Part shown: piece by piece, positions 20,101 through 34,439 of the stretch
How the letters are laid out: each line of letters begins with the position of its first letter
How positions within the stretch are numbered: the stretch's first letter is position 1
NCBI GenBank assembly: GCA_905221605.1
Contig: CAJNDS010000374.1
Location: 62,001 to 126,000, forward strand
Direction of reading: 5' to 3'
Length of the DNA: 64,000 nt
Source: Symbiodinium natans
Lineage: Eukaryota > Sar > Dinophyceae > Suessiales > Symbiodiniaceae
Translations under genes and position numbers: made by a program
The notes under the pieces: model-generated
Database searches by the model: none
Told to the model about the DNA's origin: nothing
Seen by the model: only the letters and a program-made list of their open reading frames with translations

Positions 20101-22886
20101 TGGTGTGTGCCTGCCCTTCAGCGTACTGTGCCGGCTCTTGTCATTCTTGTCATGCCATTCCATGCCGCTCTCTTTCGGGCACGCACGTTGCTGCTTTAAG
20201 TGCATTCACTCGAAGCAGAAACAATCGCTTTGGCCACTTCGGCGCCTTGGGCTCATGTTTGGGTACTGGGACAGACTCGAGCTTGCTTGATAAGCTTTAG
20301 GTTTGTCCGGTGCTTCTCTGGGCTTCACTGGGTTTCTGTGACTGCAACCTGACATGAAGGCCTTGTGTGGGTCAGCCCGGATTCGGACCGTGGATGCGCC
20401 TCTGTAAACAGGTTTGCAGAGTTGGTTCTGACAGGCTCGAAAGGTCCGACGTCGTCAAGAGCAGGCGACCGCTGTGTGTTGCCTCTGGGCAACTCATTGT
20501 CTCTGTCATGCCACTCTCCATGCTCGAACATGGTGTAAGTCTTTGGCTTTGCGGGGTTTCCAGTGTTGCCCCCTTCGCATCACGCAATCCACGCAATCCA
20601 GGCAACAATGTGCTTGCTGCGTCTGCTGCGTGCGGAGTTTGCCCGACGATCCTGGTTTGGATGGCCGGCCTCTGCTTTAATTGATAAGTCCGATGAGGTT
20701 GAAGGTGATGTGTAGAGAGGTGGCAGGAGCTGGCCTGCATTTCCGGCATTTCCCATGCTGCACACCTTGGACATGTGCGCATGCCTGCGCATGCCTGCGC
20801 ATGCCTGCGCATGCCTGCGCAACCAAGATGGATGAGCTCTATGGCGCTTGAGCCGCTTCAGGGCTGCAACTGCAATACGCGAAACTAGCATGAATCAATG
20901 AAGCTCCTGGATGCTCTTTTGGGAGACAGGGAGCGAATGCCCCAGATTTGCCATCGCCCAATATCGCGATTGCAAGAGAGGGATCTCTCCGAGCTTTTTG
21001 GGTGTTTTGGGCTCTTTTGCCGCTCGGAAGGCGCTCTGCGCTCTCCAAGCGCTGCTCTCAATGTTTGGTGGCGATCTTCGCCTAAGAAGCCAACCATGCA
21101 CATATGCCTCCTTCATCCTCTTCAGGTGACTTGTGCCTGATCAGACACAGGCTTTTGGAAGACTCCGCAATCCTACACTGGAAAGGGTCCGTTGTTGTTT
21201 GCGCACTGTGCTCAGCTCCGCCGCGCCCGGGCTCTCGCCCTCACGCCTCCTATTGGCCCCGCAGCACGCGGCCAAGTCTGAACGCATGCATTGCACGATG
21301 CTGCATGTGCTTCTCCAAACAGGCATCCATTCATGTGGTGTCGCGCTGGTCCTGGCACAGGGCTCCGTCTCTCACACCAGCCCCTCCGCGCGCTCCTGGC
21401 TCCTCGCTCCATTCCGGCCACGCTGGGCACAGACCGAGGTTGCGGCGGCCACGGAGAGATCGTGGGAAGGTGCCGAAGCTGTTTCCGAGGCTGTTTCCGA
21501 GGCTGCGCCCCCTGTTGAATGCTTGAAGTGGCCAAAGCCTGCGTCGTCGATGCGCCCTCGCTACGAGCATCTTGACCGTCCAGCTGTCTTTTTAGGGGTC
21601 TCTCACACTGCTAATTTGTTGATTGGGGTGGACGCGCTCTTCGATTCTCTTGGGCGGGGCACGAAGTATGGGCGCAGGTGTCGTGCAGGCCCTACAAGAA
21701 GCTCTCTCCGGGAAATGATTCTGTTCTCGTTCCCTTCTCACTCTTTTCACATGAGTCTTCTCCCTCAGAGATCTTTTCTCAGAGATGAGAAGCTCAGAGA
21801 ATGAGCGAATTTCCTCGAAAATGTCACAACACTTCGTCACAACACTTCGTCACAACATTTCGTCACAACACTTCTAAGAAAGCATTTCCCCCCCAAAAAA
21901 GGGGGGAAAATCAACAACACGGGGAGAGAGCGCTCTCTTCCTCTGAGGAGAGCGCTCCCCCAACTTTCTTCCTGGAACCCCTGAGCCTCGACACGCCGGT
22001 CCTCCTTCCATCCCTCTGAGAGGAGTGCTAGGAGGAGCTAAAAGGAGAGGAGGGAGCTGAAAGGAGGGAGCTGAAAGAGCATCTTCGCTCTCTCTCCTCC
22101 AGTGTCCTCAGGAAAACTCCAACTCGGTGAGCTGCGCCACCGCACGGGGCGCGCGGGCAAAAGAAGAGGGAAGAAAGGAGGGAGGGCCTCTCTTTTGAAA
22201 GGAGACTAGGAAGGTTCAGGGAGCTTTGCCCAGACCAAACGTTGGCCAGCAATCATCTCTCCAATGAGAGGTTGTGAGCTGAGGAGCTGAGGACGTCGGA
22301 AGCCAGCAAGGCCAGCAAGGCCAGCAAGGCCCTCTGGGCCCTCTTGCTTCTGTCCCTTACGGCCTCTATGCCTCCATGATGGCCTGTGAGAGCCTTTGCC
22401 GCCGTTTAAGGGCGGGGATCCGCAGCCACCGCAAGCCCCACAAGCTGCACCTGCACTCGCGGTGATTGCTTCAGTTGCTTTTCGACCTTCGCAAGATCCC
22501 GCTGTTAGGCTGGCTGGCGTCGAAATGCAGGGCATGGACACGGCAGTTCTAGCAGACCTTTGAGCGTGCCAATGTGAGAACTTGAAACCCGCACTTCGGA
22601 TTGCTCCATGATATGCCGTTTGCCTCTGTTTGCCTCTGTTTGCCTCTGTTTGCCTCTGTGCAGCCGAAAGAGGAGAGAGCTGCGCTCGCGTTCTGGATGC
22701 TGCACGGCAGCCACAGCAGAGAGCGCCCCGCGCTGCAACCCGCTGCGCAGCGGCAAAGCTCCAGGGACGCAGAGTCCTGGGAGACGCGGAGGGTGTCAAA
22801 TGTGTCAATGTGAGTCAATAGGGTGATCCCGGGATTGTCCAAAGGATGGTCAAATATGCCTTGAGAAACCAGAGCCACGTTCGACC
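17126..22886. other. Non-coding stretch with small tandem repeats
   Basis: No gene recognised on either strand. Short arrays: catggtgtgc near 18020-18050, tccgtgccat near 19905-19945, gcgcatgcct near 20780-20820, a 15-bp unit with cacaacacttcgtca near 21824-21870, and tttgcctctg near 22618-22660. A perfect inverted repeat is at 19436-19473. Frames in this stretch differ freely between strands, as expected for non-coding DNA. Confidence 0.5.
19436..19473. repeat. Perfect 12-bp inverted repeat with 14-bp loop
   Basis: Arms ggttcgaaagac and gtctttcgaacc flank a 14-base loop. It is not part of a recognisable tRNA or terminator. Confidence 0.85.
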
Positions 22887-23095
22887 ATGTTGCTGGCAGT
22901 TTTTGAACGTGCACTCCTTTCATGCTGCAGTGCACTTTTCGGCTATAGGTTCATTTGTTGCGACTGTTATGACAGGTTTTTTGTGATGGTTGTTTTGGCC
23001 CGAGCTCTCAAGAGCCATAGCCATAGGACCGGCAACGGACGTTGGAGCAGCAGGCCAGAATGTCAACGTGCATTCGCTGTGCGTTCGCTGTACCG

Positions 23096-23114
23096 TGTTC
23101 CCTCTCTTTTTTCA
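23096..23114 (+). promoter_or_regulatory. Probable spliced-leader acceptor upstream of RPL3 copy 1
   Basis: A pyrimidine run (ccctctcttttttcag) ending in AG at 23113-23114 lies 41 bp before the RPL3 start codon. Dinoflagellate mRNAs receive a spliced leader at such sites. No TATA-like promoter is evident, as usual for this group. Confidence 0.45.
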
Positions 23115-23155
23115 GTGTGCAGACCTGTAGAGACATTGCCGAGTGCATGTCAGGC

Positions 23156-24449
23156 ATGTCGCATCGCAAGTTCGAGCGCCCCCGTCACGGATCCCTGGGA
23201 TTCCTGCCCAGGAAGCGGACGAGGCAACACTTGGCTTGGTGATGTGAGGATGTTCTCGTGTGGCAACAAATCATCCGTGTGTTTAAGAGCGTCACCATGT
23301 TGTACTCGCAGGCACCACCAGGGCAAGATCAAGAGCTTCCCGAAGGACGACCAGTCTAAGGCCCCGCACTTCACGGCCTTCATGAGCTACAAGGCGGGCA
23401 TGACGCACATCGTGCGGGAAGTTGATCGGCCGGGGTCCAAGCTTCACAAAAAGGAGATCGTGGAGCCCGTTAGCATCGTCGAAAGCCCTCCCATGATTGT
23501 GGTGGGCTTCGTGGGCTACGTCGAGACCCCTCGTGGCCTCCGTGCACTGACCTCCGTGTGGGCAGGACACCTCTCCGAGGAGTGCAAGCGCCGCTTCTAC
23601 AAGACCTGGCACACATCCAAGCAGAAGGCCTTCACCAAGTATCAGAAGCGCTGGGAAGAGGCAGGCAAGGATGGCACCCCCATGGCTGCGGAGGTTGACC
23701 GGGCCAAGAAGTACTGCCAGGTCATCCGGGCGATCTGTCACACACAGGTGGGCAAGGTGCGAATTGGCCAAAAGAAGGCGCACATCAAGGAAATCCAGGT
23801 GAACGGAGGCACCACAGAAGCCAAGGTGGATTTCGTCATGGGCCTGTTTGAGAAGGAGGTCAAGGTGGCTGATGTCTTCAGTCAGGATGAGATGATTGAT
23901 GTGATTGGTGCGACGAAGGGCAAGGGCTTCAATGGAGTGGTGACTCGTTGGGGTGTGACGCGGCTGGTCAGGAAATCGCACCGCGGGCTGCGCAAGGTGG
24001 CATGCATTGGCAGTTGGCACCCTGCCCGCGTTTCGTTCCAAGTACCCCGGTCAGGCCAGCGCGGCTACCACCATCGCACCGAGATCAACAAGAAGATTTA
24101 TCGTGTTGGCAAGGCCCTGAAGGACGATGCCAACAATGCCAGTACCGAGAACGACCTCACGGAGAAGCCTATTACTCCCATGGGTGGATTCTCACACTAT
24201 GGCGAAGTCAGGGAGGATTGGATCATGCTCAAAGGCACTGTCATGGGCCCGCGCAAGCGCCTGATCACGCTGCGCAAGTCCTTGTTGCCACAAGTCACCC
24301 GCAAGGCCCTGGAAAAGGTGACCCTGAAGTTCATCGACACCTCCTCCAAGTTCGGCCACGGCCGCTTCCAGACAAGTGATGAGAAGAGCAAGTTCTACGG
24401 CGGGGCGCAGAAGAAGGCCAAGACGGAGGCCAAGGCCGAGGAGGCGTGA
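23156..24449 (+). CDS. RPL3: 60S ribosomal protein L3 (uL3), copy 1, two exons
   Basis: Exon 1 is 23156-23223, the intron is 23224-23311 (88 bp, GC donor and AG acceptor), and exon 2 is 23312-24449. The protein starts [20 protein letters not shown] and continues [13 protein letters not shown] after the intron, about 401 residues, the usual length. Family signatures are visible: [67 protein letters not shown] and [16 protein letters not shown]. uL3 binds 25S/28S rRNA near the peptidyl-transferase centre; the His in WHPARV lies in the finger that reaches it. The stop is followed after 151 bp by the start of copy 2 in the same direction. The open frame upstream of the intron is chance. Confidence 0.97.
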
Positions 24450-24507
24450 ACCTGTGTGACTGCTAGACCTGCGTGCTTCACAGGACAAAAATGGTCCAGT
24501 GCTTGCA

Positions 24508-24540
24508 GGCTGCTTTGTCTTTTTCTTCTGCTGGCTGTGT
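24508..24540 (+). promoter_or_regulatory. Probable spliced-leader acceptor upstream of RPL3 copy 2
   Basis: A pyrimidine-rich run (tgctttgtctttttcttctg) followed by an AG in ggctgtgtag lies about 60 bp before the start codon of copy 2. A second possible acceptor, gatcgcag, follows near 24560. It lies in the 151-bp spacer between the two genes. Confidence 0.4.
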
Positions 24541-24564
24541 AGCGGTGTTTCCGATCGCAGGTAG

Positions 24565-25977
<1,413 letters not shown>

Positions 25978-28900
25978 ACCTGCACGACTGCTAGACCTGC
26001 GGAGCCTGTTTGCCTGGACCGTTTGCAAAACAAGCGCTGGAAAGTGTCGTTGATTGCCTTCAAAGCACCTGAATCGGCGTGACCTCAAATGATTGTCATC
26101 GCTATGCGTTTAGGGGAATGTTCATGATTTCCGGCTCCAGCGGATGTGCTGCCGAAAGCTGTAGGGCACATCTCTGCAAAACTGCGTTCCTCATTCCCAT
26201 AGACTTCATTCATACGCCATTACACGTATCTACGAGTGTGAGAAGGGTCCTAGCTTGCCGGCTTGCCGGTGCGCTTCTTATCACGTGGCAGAGAGGCAGG
26301 GCTTGTTTCTTGAAACCTGATGCGTTTTGATATCGCGGTTGAGTCATTGCTCCGCGTTTGCAGGGTGATGGCGGTCACAGCAGGCCACGTACCAGAAGTA
26401 GAAGTGTAGCAGAAGTGTAGCCGAAGTGTAGCAGAAGTGTAGCAGAAGTGTGGTAGTAACAGCAGGGCCTCCACTCGTTGATTCGTTGCAAAAATTTGAG
26501 TTCGTGAGTGTTCGAGGTGCTGAGCTTGGCATAGAGTTCCAAATCAAGTCCAAGCAGTTGGAGGCTGTGGGGCTTTGCATCGGCCCAAACGTTGCAGTAA
26601 CGTTGCATCAAAATGAAAACAGAGGCGTGTGGGACATGGAGGGAAAAGAAGCTGCTGCCTGCTTTGGAATCTGCAGAATCTCGCGCAAGGCGAAGCAGCT
26701 GAAGGCAAAGGCCGCCGGGTGGGGGAAAATTCCGGAAAGCTCCGCCGGCCCCGTCGGCCTCTCAGTGCGGAGTACTCGCTTATCGGAGGTACAGGAAGCT
26801 CGCTTCCAAGCACAACAGCTCCGCATCCAGTTGCAGGCGCCAGGGAACCGCAACGGTAGCCAAGGGTAACCAGAAGGATGTCAAGAGAGGGCCAAGTGAT
26901 TTGGACCTTAGAGCAGAAGCGTGTGCTGTTGCGCCAAAGCACCTGAAGCTGTCGTTTAACCTCACGCTGCACGACTGCATCATCCAACAAAAGCAAAAGC
27001 GAGTCTTGGAATTCCGAAAGGCGCCTGAAAGCGCCCGAAAAACCCGGAAAGACACCGCCGAACGCTTGCTGGCTAAGACAGTTGTAAGAAGAGGCTGGAG
27101 CACTACCCGTTCTTTCTTGTAGAGCGTTCGGAGATATTCGTTGGTTGGAACCTTTGCGGAGGCACTGGGTGTTCAAGACAATTTGGTACCGAGCAGGATC
27201 CAGGCGTGGAGCTGCGGAGCTCAAAAGACAAATGTGAGAGACCGAGGGAAGGGAGGCAGGCGAGGGAGGAAGAGAGTGAAGAAGGTACTTTGGTCGTGAA
27301 AGCTCGTGTCAGGCTGGAAGTGGCACCGAAGAGCCCTCCGAGTTCCGTGCCCTCTTGGAGGCCTTGAAAACATCGCCTTCACAATCGCCTTCGCTTCGCC
27401 TTTCCTTCGCCTTCTCTCCAATTTGTGATCAGTTCCTGTTAGCAGGGGCTCTGGCCGACTCTATTGCCCCAAGCGTCTTGGGTGGGCCTCGGTCAGTTCG
27501 AGATGACGGACCCATACAGAAGGAACTATACGGAACCTAGTCTGCTCACATTCACAACGCACGAAAGGCAGCAAAGCACGAAGAACGCGAGACTCCCTTC
27601 TTGCGAGCCTGAGAGCACCCCATGCAGAGATTCGAACGTTGTTCTCGGTCAACATGGGGGCTTTGGGGGACGCGGCTTGGTGTCTCCCTTCATCGTGACT
27701 TGTGCTTTTGAGTGTCATGTGTTTCTTCACGCGCCCGCTTCGTATTTTGAGAGCTCGAGTCACAAGCTGACATATCCTGACGTCTCCTGACCTATCCTGA
27801 TTCTTACGCTGCCCCTATTCTGACAGTGGCTGGTTGCAGCCACGGACCTGCAGCGCCAAGTCCTCTTCGAGTGTGGCACTGGCGAGGAGAGGGTTCCATT
27901 TTTTTGCGAATCTTTCAGTCTCAGTCTAATGCTGTGCCTTGCTTGGCCTTGCTTAAACACTTCGTTCTCTCTCTTTTCGTGCTTCTTTGGTTCTCTCTCC
28001 GTGACTCTTCCAGGGAGAGGTGCAAGTGGGTGGCCGACGGGTAATGTTGCATCGCATGGCCGGATGCCCAGCCTGGAGTGTTGCGGGGATCCAAGGGGAT
28101 CTCTCAGATTACGTTCTGCATCGTTCTGCTGCCTCAGCTTGTTTTTCCGTGTGAGCCGTGAGTGTGCCGCTTGTGAACCGCGAGTCGTGAGTGTCAGCTG
28201 TGTTGCCTACCCGGCCCTGGCTCAGGTGACTTGGCAAATGAGGGACTCGCAGTTGAAGCTCTCCGTTCCGCTGGAGCTGCAGGCGGTCCAAGGAGTCCCA
28301 AGTCTCCCCAAACATGGGAGTCCAAAACGGAGTCCAACAGAGCAGATTCTTTGTGCTCTGTGCTCCGTCGCAGTACTGTACCTGCAGGCAGAGATTGCTG
28401 GCCTGCTGAGTGATGCCCGAAAACGAGGCGCATTGTGAAGAGCAGAGAACGTGGTGAGTAGATTCAGTGGCAGACTCAGTGTAGATGTCCGCAAGATGTC
28501 CGCAAGATGTCCGCAAGATGTCCGCAGGACGTTAGAAGCATATTCTTGTCCCCAGGGCGGATGGATGAGGCAGTGCTGCAGCGGTTGGCCAGTGCTTGGG
28601 AGGCGGGGGCACATCTGGGCACATCTGGGCACCGTGTTTTTGTGTTTTCGTGAGTTATGTTGAGTTATTGTTGAGTTATGTCTTGAGCTTGTAGATGTGA
28701 GATGTGACATGTCGGGTTGGGGAGCGCTGGAGTTTCTCGGAGGCTCGCATGTTCGTGTCGCTTCAAGCTTGTACACACTGTACAAGTCGCAAAGCCACAT
28801 TTTCCTGTAAGAGGTCATGGCGGCCGAGGCCAGTCCAGCGTGTGGTCATATGTGGAAATTTGTGGTCGTGGCTGTAGCGGCTGTAGTTGACGGTGTTGTG

Positions 28901-29110
28901 GGTCCTGAGGTCGTCTCCGCAAGCGGCGGGAGAATGCCGGAGCCAGCCATCTTCCTCGTCCACCGATCCACCGCACAGGCGCAGCTCGGGAAAACATGCG
29001 CCAAGGAACACGTGCCATGAGCCAGGGCCAGAGTGTTGAGAACTCTTAGGCCGTGGTCGTGGCCAAGTGGCCGTCTGTGGATTTTACGCGACTTGGGCCA
29101 CCGACAATTC
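25978..29110. other. No gene recognised; small repeats
   Basis: An 11-bp array (unit gtgtagcagaa, about 26398-26452) and an 11-bp array (aagatgtccgc, about 28490-28530) are present. Frames at 26450-26869, 26544-27224 (minus) and 27929-28438 show no recognisable domain. Confidence 0.5.
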
Positions 29111-29212
29111 GAAAGTAAGTGTCTGTGTCTGTGCCTGTGACTGTGTCCGTGTCCGTGTCTGTGTCTGTGTCCGTGTCTGTGTCTGTGTCTCTGTCTGTCT
29201 CTGTGTGTCTGT

Positions 29213-29307
<95 letters not shown>

Positions 29308-29850
29308 CGTGCGCGCGTGCGCGTGCGTGCGCGTGCGCGTGCGCGTGCGCGTGCGCGTGCGCGTGCGCGGCGCGTGCGCGTGCGCGTGCGCGTGCGCGTG
29401 CGTGCGCGGCGCGTGCGCGTGCGCGTTGGCGCGTGCGCGTGCGCGTGCGCGTGCGCGTCGTGCGCGTGCGCGTGCGCGTGCGCGTGGCGCGTGCGCGTGC
29501 GCGTGCGCGTGCGCGTGCGCGTGCGCGTGCGCGTGCGCGTGCGCGTGCGTGTGTGCGTGTGCGTGTGCGTGTGCGTGTGCGTGCGCGCGCGCGCGCGCGG
29601 GCGCGCGGCGCGCGTGCGTGCGCGCGCGTGCGCGCGCGTGCGCGCGGCGCGCGTGCGCGTGTGCGTGTGCCGTGTGCGTGCGCGCGCGTGTGTGTGCGTG
29701 CGCGTGCGTGTGCGTGCGTGCGCGTGCGTGTGCGTGCGTGTGCGTGCGTGTGCGTGCGTGCGCGTGCGTGTGCGTGCGTGCGCGTGCGTGCGCGTGCGTG
29801 CGTGCGTGTCTGTGTGGGTGGGTGGGTGGGCGGGTGGGGCGGGTGGGTGT
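29111..29850 (+). repeat. Long alternating GT / GCGTGC tract
   Basis: A (TCTG)n lead-in passes into about 40 GT units (29218-29302) and then about 500 bp of GCGTGC/GTGCGC variants, closing with gggtgggtggg. It is almost pure purine-pyrimidine alternation on both strands, the pattern that favours left-handed Z-DNA. All six frames stay open (Cys/Val/Arg or His/Thr/Ala repeats), which explains the long frames reported here; none is a gene. Confidence 0.95.
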
Positions 29851-32800
29851 GTGGGGAAAGCCCGTTACCAAGGTCATTTGCAGTTGTGCCAGTTCGTATA
29901 CTCTGCAGGGGGGCAAGGGCTCCAGTGCCAGAGGCTTGCCCAACGAAGCCAAGTCACTGGAGCGGATGTGCAAAGTCCTTGTTTTGGAATACAACTACAT
30001 CCTACTCATGAAGGGTGTGTCATGATGGCCGGCGTGCCTTGCTCTTCCACCCTGAAAGAAATAGCACCGAGTATCAGAGGGAGGATTGCACTAGTGTGCG
30101 TGTGCGTGCAACCCAAACCATGGCACACAGAACTCAGAAGTGGGGGGGGGGGGGGGGGGGGGGATTTTGGGGGGACACTGGGGGGACCCTAGGCCCTAGT
30201 TTTGCACGAGTTTGCCATGTCCTTATACAGAGGGCTTGTCTGAGGCAGACCGAGCGGGCGCACTTCGACCCAGCGAGCCACTTCTCCAAAGCACCCACAA
30301 CGCCGGAGAACCTGCAGCGGCCCCAAAAGACTCGGCTTTATAGGTGAATATAGCTGAAAGGTGAGAAGGGTTGTGAGAAGATTGTGCAGTTGTGATTTCG
30401 GAAGCTCCTTGCAGTGAGGACGAACATCTCCACAGGTGATCGTGTAGAGGTGGAGTACGAGGCGAGAGAAGCAAATGAAGCCGATAGGCCCTGCTGCCCA
30501 GACATGTCTTTGTGCTGCACAGGGGCACTGGTTCACTGGTACCTTGCAGTCTGCCGTGGGCCCAGCCACCAGCGTTCACTAGCGGCACTTGTGAAGGAGG
30601 CTTAGTCGCTTAGCCGCTTGGCCGCTTGGCCGCTTGGCCGCTTGGCCCGGCAAAGGTGGAAGGAGACATCGTCAACGTGGTTTGTGATGCTGGGCCCTCT
30701 GGGTAGTATGTCGTGGAGTCGAGCACATCACGAAACGAGAGGATTGTTCTGAAGATCGGACAGGTGGACTCGCCTGGTGTGATCACCGTGGCCCCTGTGA
30801 CGGCCGCCCGGTGCCGAGTGCGAAGTGGAGAGGGGCAATTCTTTCTACGCGAGAAGTCCACGGTGCCGAAGAAGCAGAAGCGAACAGAAGCCACGGGGGG
30901 CATCACGGATCTCACGCAGAAGCATCGGCAATTCTACAGAGTTCAAGATCTCTTGTCGAGGCATTGTCTGGTTTGCAGCGTCCCGAGGTGCGGCCTGCTC
31001 GACCATCGAAGCGCCTTTTGGAGGCCTCAATACCTCAACACACTGTTGCCAAACACTTTTGTTTGCGAAATTTGTTAAAGAGCTCTGCGTGCTCTTTTCT
31101 TTTTCTCTCGTGGCTGTATTAGTGGACTTGAGGACGCCGACAAGAAGATGCGGCACATGAGGGCCAGGCGCCGCACCCAGACTGATCCAGGGGAACTTGG
31201 GGGCGAGAACACTTCTGCTGTGGCACCGGGGCAGGTCTATTGGCTGAGCCTGAGTAGGTCTCTGTAGGTTAGGATAGGTCGGCGATTGGCCAATTGTGCA
31301 TGTCGCCAACACGTTTTCCTGCGTGAAGGCCTTGGCAAACTTTGGAATCTCGAGGTATCTCCGCCAGTTGCGAGAATTTCTAAGAGTGTTCTTCGCCATG
31401 GCCTACCACGCTCTGGTTTCCTCTCCTTGGATGTTGAGCTTTCAAAACCAAGAGGACTCCGCACGAATTGGGAGCAGCAAAATTGCGTGTTCCTCGCCTG
31501 AATCGGCCTCGTTGAGGCCATGCATGACTACATACGACCTTGTCTGTGCAGGCAGAATATTCCCACTTTCCGAGCAGCTCGACTAAAGATTCTTTTGTAA
31601 ATCTTCTCGCGAGTCTCTTTCACCATGGGACCTTCCGCCTGATATGGGCTGTCCGTGGACTGTCCGTGGAGTGTCCGGGGAGCATCCGTCTCCACCCATG
31701 TGGGCGGATAGCCATTGCGGGCTGCTGTACATGACGGGGCCGCTTCTTTTGAATACTGGGCTCGACACTGAGCTCCGGCCCCTCTCCACTGACGGCATTA
31801 CTTGTCGCAAAATGTCGAGAAGGGAGAGGGCGTTTTGGGACTTTGCTTCTCATTGCACTGTGCTTGATCGCTGGTTTGATCACCTGTGCCGGGCTTCCGA
31901 GGTGCTAGACACATGACAAGATCTCCCGTAGCTTGTGACACGGTGTTCAGCTAACCAGTGTTCAGGAATACGAAGTATCTGCAGCTTTTCTTCATGCTAC
32001 AGCCTCATTCCAAGATCACTTGCATGTCGGGCTCTCTGAGATGCGGCGCCGCCCCTCCCCACGACAGCAGGAGGCAAGGTGCTTCTTCAAGCTCAAGACT
32101 TTCGAGCTCCTGCGGGCAAAATAACGGGCCAACCGGTCATTGGGTCATTGCCCAAAACAGCCAGTCCTCAATTGCAAGTTGCATTGGTGCAGGCAGGACG
32201 AAGGGGGTAGCAGCTTGATGTAGTTTGTGCATTTTCTCGTTGAGCGCTCCGCGTGCATCTTGCGGCAGGCAATGCTGATCCTCCATCCCAGGCCCAGGCA
32301 CACTCCTTTCGGACTCCTTTCAGTCTCAGATCAGGATCAGAATCTCAGAGACTTCACAGAGACTTCAGAGAGACTTCCTCTTCCATCGAGTTTTTCGCGA
32401 GTTTTGCGAAGCCTGCCTGAGGTCCTGGTGACCCCGCGATGCCTGCGCCCCCGAAGCGCCCGGAGGCCGAAAGGGAAAAGCCTCGGGGGGCGCCCCATCG
32501 CTTCTGTTGCGGGATTCCTTCTTGTGGCTCTCTTTGCTCCAGCCTCTGAGTTTTCCTTGTCCTTCTCCTTTCCTTTTCCTCTTCCCCTTCCTTTTCTTTT
32601 TCCTGTTCCTTTACCTTTCCATTCTTTGCTCAGGAGGAGGAGGGCTCTGAGGGTCCTGAGGGCCTCCCCTTGCAGCAGCCGGTCCCGAACCGTGTGCCTG
32701 CAGGCTCAGACCCAGAAGCTTCAAACGCTTCATTTTGGAGCAGCCTTGGTATCCCTACCCCTCTCTCTCTGTCTCTATCTCTACGTCAGATGTCAGGGCC

Positions 32801-32975
32801 CGGAAGGCTGTCGAGAAGGAGTAAGGCCACGGCGCGAGAAGTCGATGAAATGAGCGTAGGACTGAGTAGGACTGAGTAGGACTGAGTAGGACTGAGTAGG
32901 AGTGCAGGCCAAGATGGCAGCCTTGCCCGAGGTGCACTGCAACGTTGCAGTCGTAGCACCTGTGTTGTGTGATGT
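29851..32975. other. No gene recognised
   Basis: Includes a run of about 24 G near 30140-30163, a 9-bp array cgcttggcc near 30613-30648 and a 10-bp array gtaggactga near 32857-32903. The frame 30713-31078 and its minus-strand counterpart 30610-30915 look mildly protein-like, but I could not assign either. Confidence 0.45.
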
Positions 32976-33004
32976 CACCGTGGTGTGTGTGCGTGTGTGT
33001 GTGC

Positions 33005-33091
<87 letters not shown>

Positions 33092-33114
33092 TCTCTCTCT
33101 CTCTCTCTCTTTCT
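32976..33114 (+). repeat. (GT)n(CT)n microsatellite
   Basis: About 45-55 GT dinucleotides, lightly interrupted at the start, followed by about 11 CT dinucleotides. The long His/Thr and Cys/Val frames here are artefacts of the repeat. Confidence 0.95.
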
Positions 33115-33985
33115 CTCCTTCTTCTCTTCCTTTCGTTTCCCCTCCATCCTTGGCTTCAGCTGACCTGGTACGAGCTTGCACACGTGACAGGACCAGGAGG
33201 TGCCCCCACCGAGCCCGATGCAGTCAGGCTTCCGCGTTTTAGACGTTGGATGATTTTGGCTCGTGCGAAGATTACTTCTTGTGATAGAGCTTTGTAACAA
33301 ACACCAGCAAAGTTATTGCAAGGCGTACTCAAGGATGTTAGGTGGGCATTAAGAACAGGACAAAGCAGCGAAATGTCAAAAACACATCGCCCTCGGAGGT
33401 GAATGCTTCCGCCTACGGCACGTCCGAGTGGAGGCCTTGCTGCAGGACGGGCAGATGTTGGCGTGATGTGTGACGTCCCCACCTTTTTGCTGCTTTTTTT
33501 TACATATGTGTGATTATGTATGTAGCACATCTACACTTTCTCGCAGCAAGCCGCGCACTCCAATGCTCTTGATTGGGCGCTCTCGAATGAGATAGGTCTG
33601 AAATGAATGCGAACAGGAAAGAGAAGCAAAAACGGCATGATGATGTGGCAACGGGCTTGCCCTCTGAGGTTTTGGGAGCAGTGAGGTGCAAGATGTTTAC
33701 GAGTGCACAACAGAACTCTTTCTCATAGTTCGAATTCACGAGATCTGAGAGAGTCGTGGCTCACCCAGGGGCGACCACCGGTGGATTTGCTTAGCCATCC
33801 AACAGAAGTTTAAATCTTTGGACACATACGAACATTTTGTCAAGTCATCAGGGTGAAGCCTGAAACATCGCTCAGCACGGTTTTGATACATTGTAATAGC
33901 CGCCGAAAGTGCTGCAAATACCATGTTAGTCGTGTCAAAAAGGGGAGTGTTTGAGACACATCTGATTCGAAAGTGCTTATGTGCT
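33115..33985. other. No gene recognised
   Basis: Unique-looking sequence with only short frames. The phrase gattttggctcg at 33250 shares ten bases with the spliced leader, which is too short to count. Confidence 0.45.
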
Positions 33986-34215
33986 CGCGGCGTGAGAACG
34001 CAGCACGTTTTTCGTCGCATGAACATGTTTCCGTGGGTTCTGGATTACGATCCAAGTGCGTGCGTGGCGCGAGAACGAAGCAATCTGTTGCATGAACATG
34101 TCTCCTTGCGCGAAGATTGCGATCCAAGTGTGTCCGCGATGCGAGAACGTAGCACTCTTTTGCATGAACGTGTCCCTTTGCGCACGCAGAGAAGACCAAG
34201 TGTGCCCGCGCAAGA
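33986..34215 (+). repeat. Tandem array, about 66-bp unit, 3-4 copies
   Basis: Units contain gcgagaacg, gcatgaac, gtctcc or similar, and gatccaagtg. Copies are diverged by roughly a fifth of positions. The unit length keeps frames partly open; peptides such as RTHLDRN repeat on the minus strand. Confidence 0.7.
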
Positions 34216-34439
34216 ACACAACAGACTCAGCCATGCAGCTGCATGTTTGTTCGCCGCCTGCACGTGTCTTTGCGCACGGAGCAAGATGGGTGGACGCGCC
34301 GGAGATTCTTAACTATGAAGCCCACCTATCTACTGCAATCATCACGTCTCGGTTTTTCATCATTACTTAATTGGGATTCGAGCTGGTAATCTTTGAATTG
34401 GGGCGACGTATCCACCAGCCTGTGGCTCGATTTCTTAAT

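Noticed and set aside
22887-23311. Upstream extension of the RPL3 copy 1 frame to 22887
   Set aside because: The true first exon (23156-23223) is in another frame and matches the conserved RPL3 start; copy 2 has the same arrangement. The extension runs through the intron by chance.
28846-30192. Long frames on both strands at the GT/GC tract (up to 382 codons)
   Set aside because: They consist of His/Thr/Ala/Arg or Cys/Val/Arg repeats created by the microsatellite; all frames are open because the repeat lacks stop codons.
30610-31078. Frames on both strands around 30.7-31.0 kb that look mildly protein-like
   Set aside because: No motif could be named on either strand and there are no splice-like neighbours, so no gene is claimed.
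33250-33261. Second spliced-leader relic (attttggctc)
   Set aside because: Only ten matching bases and no leader-like flanks; expected by chance at a noticeable rate in 64 kb.
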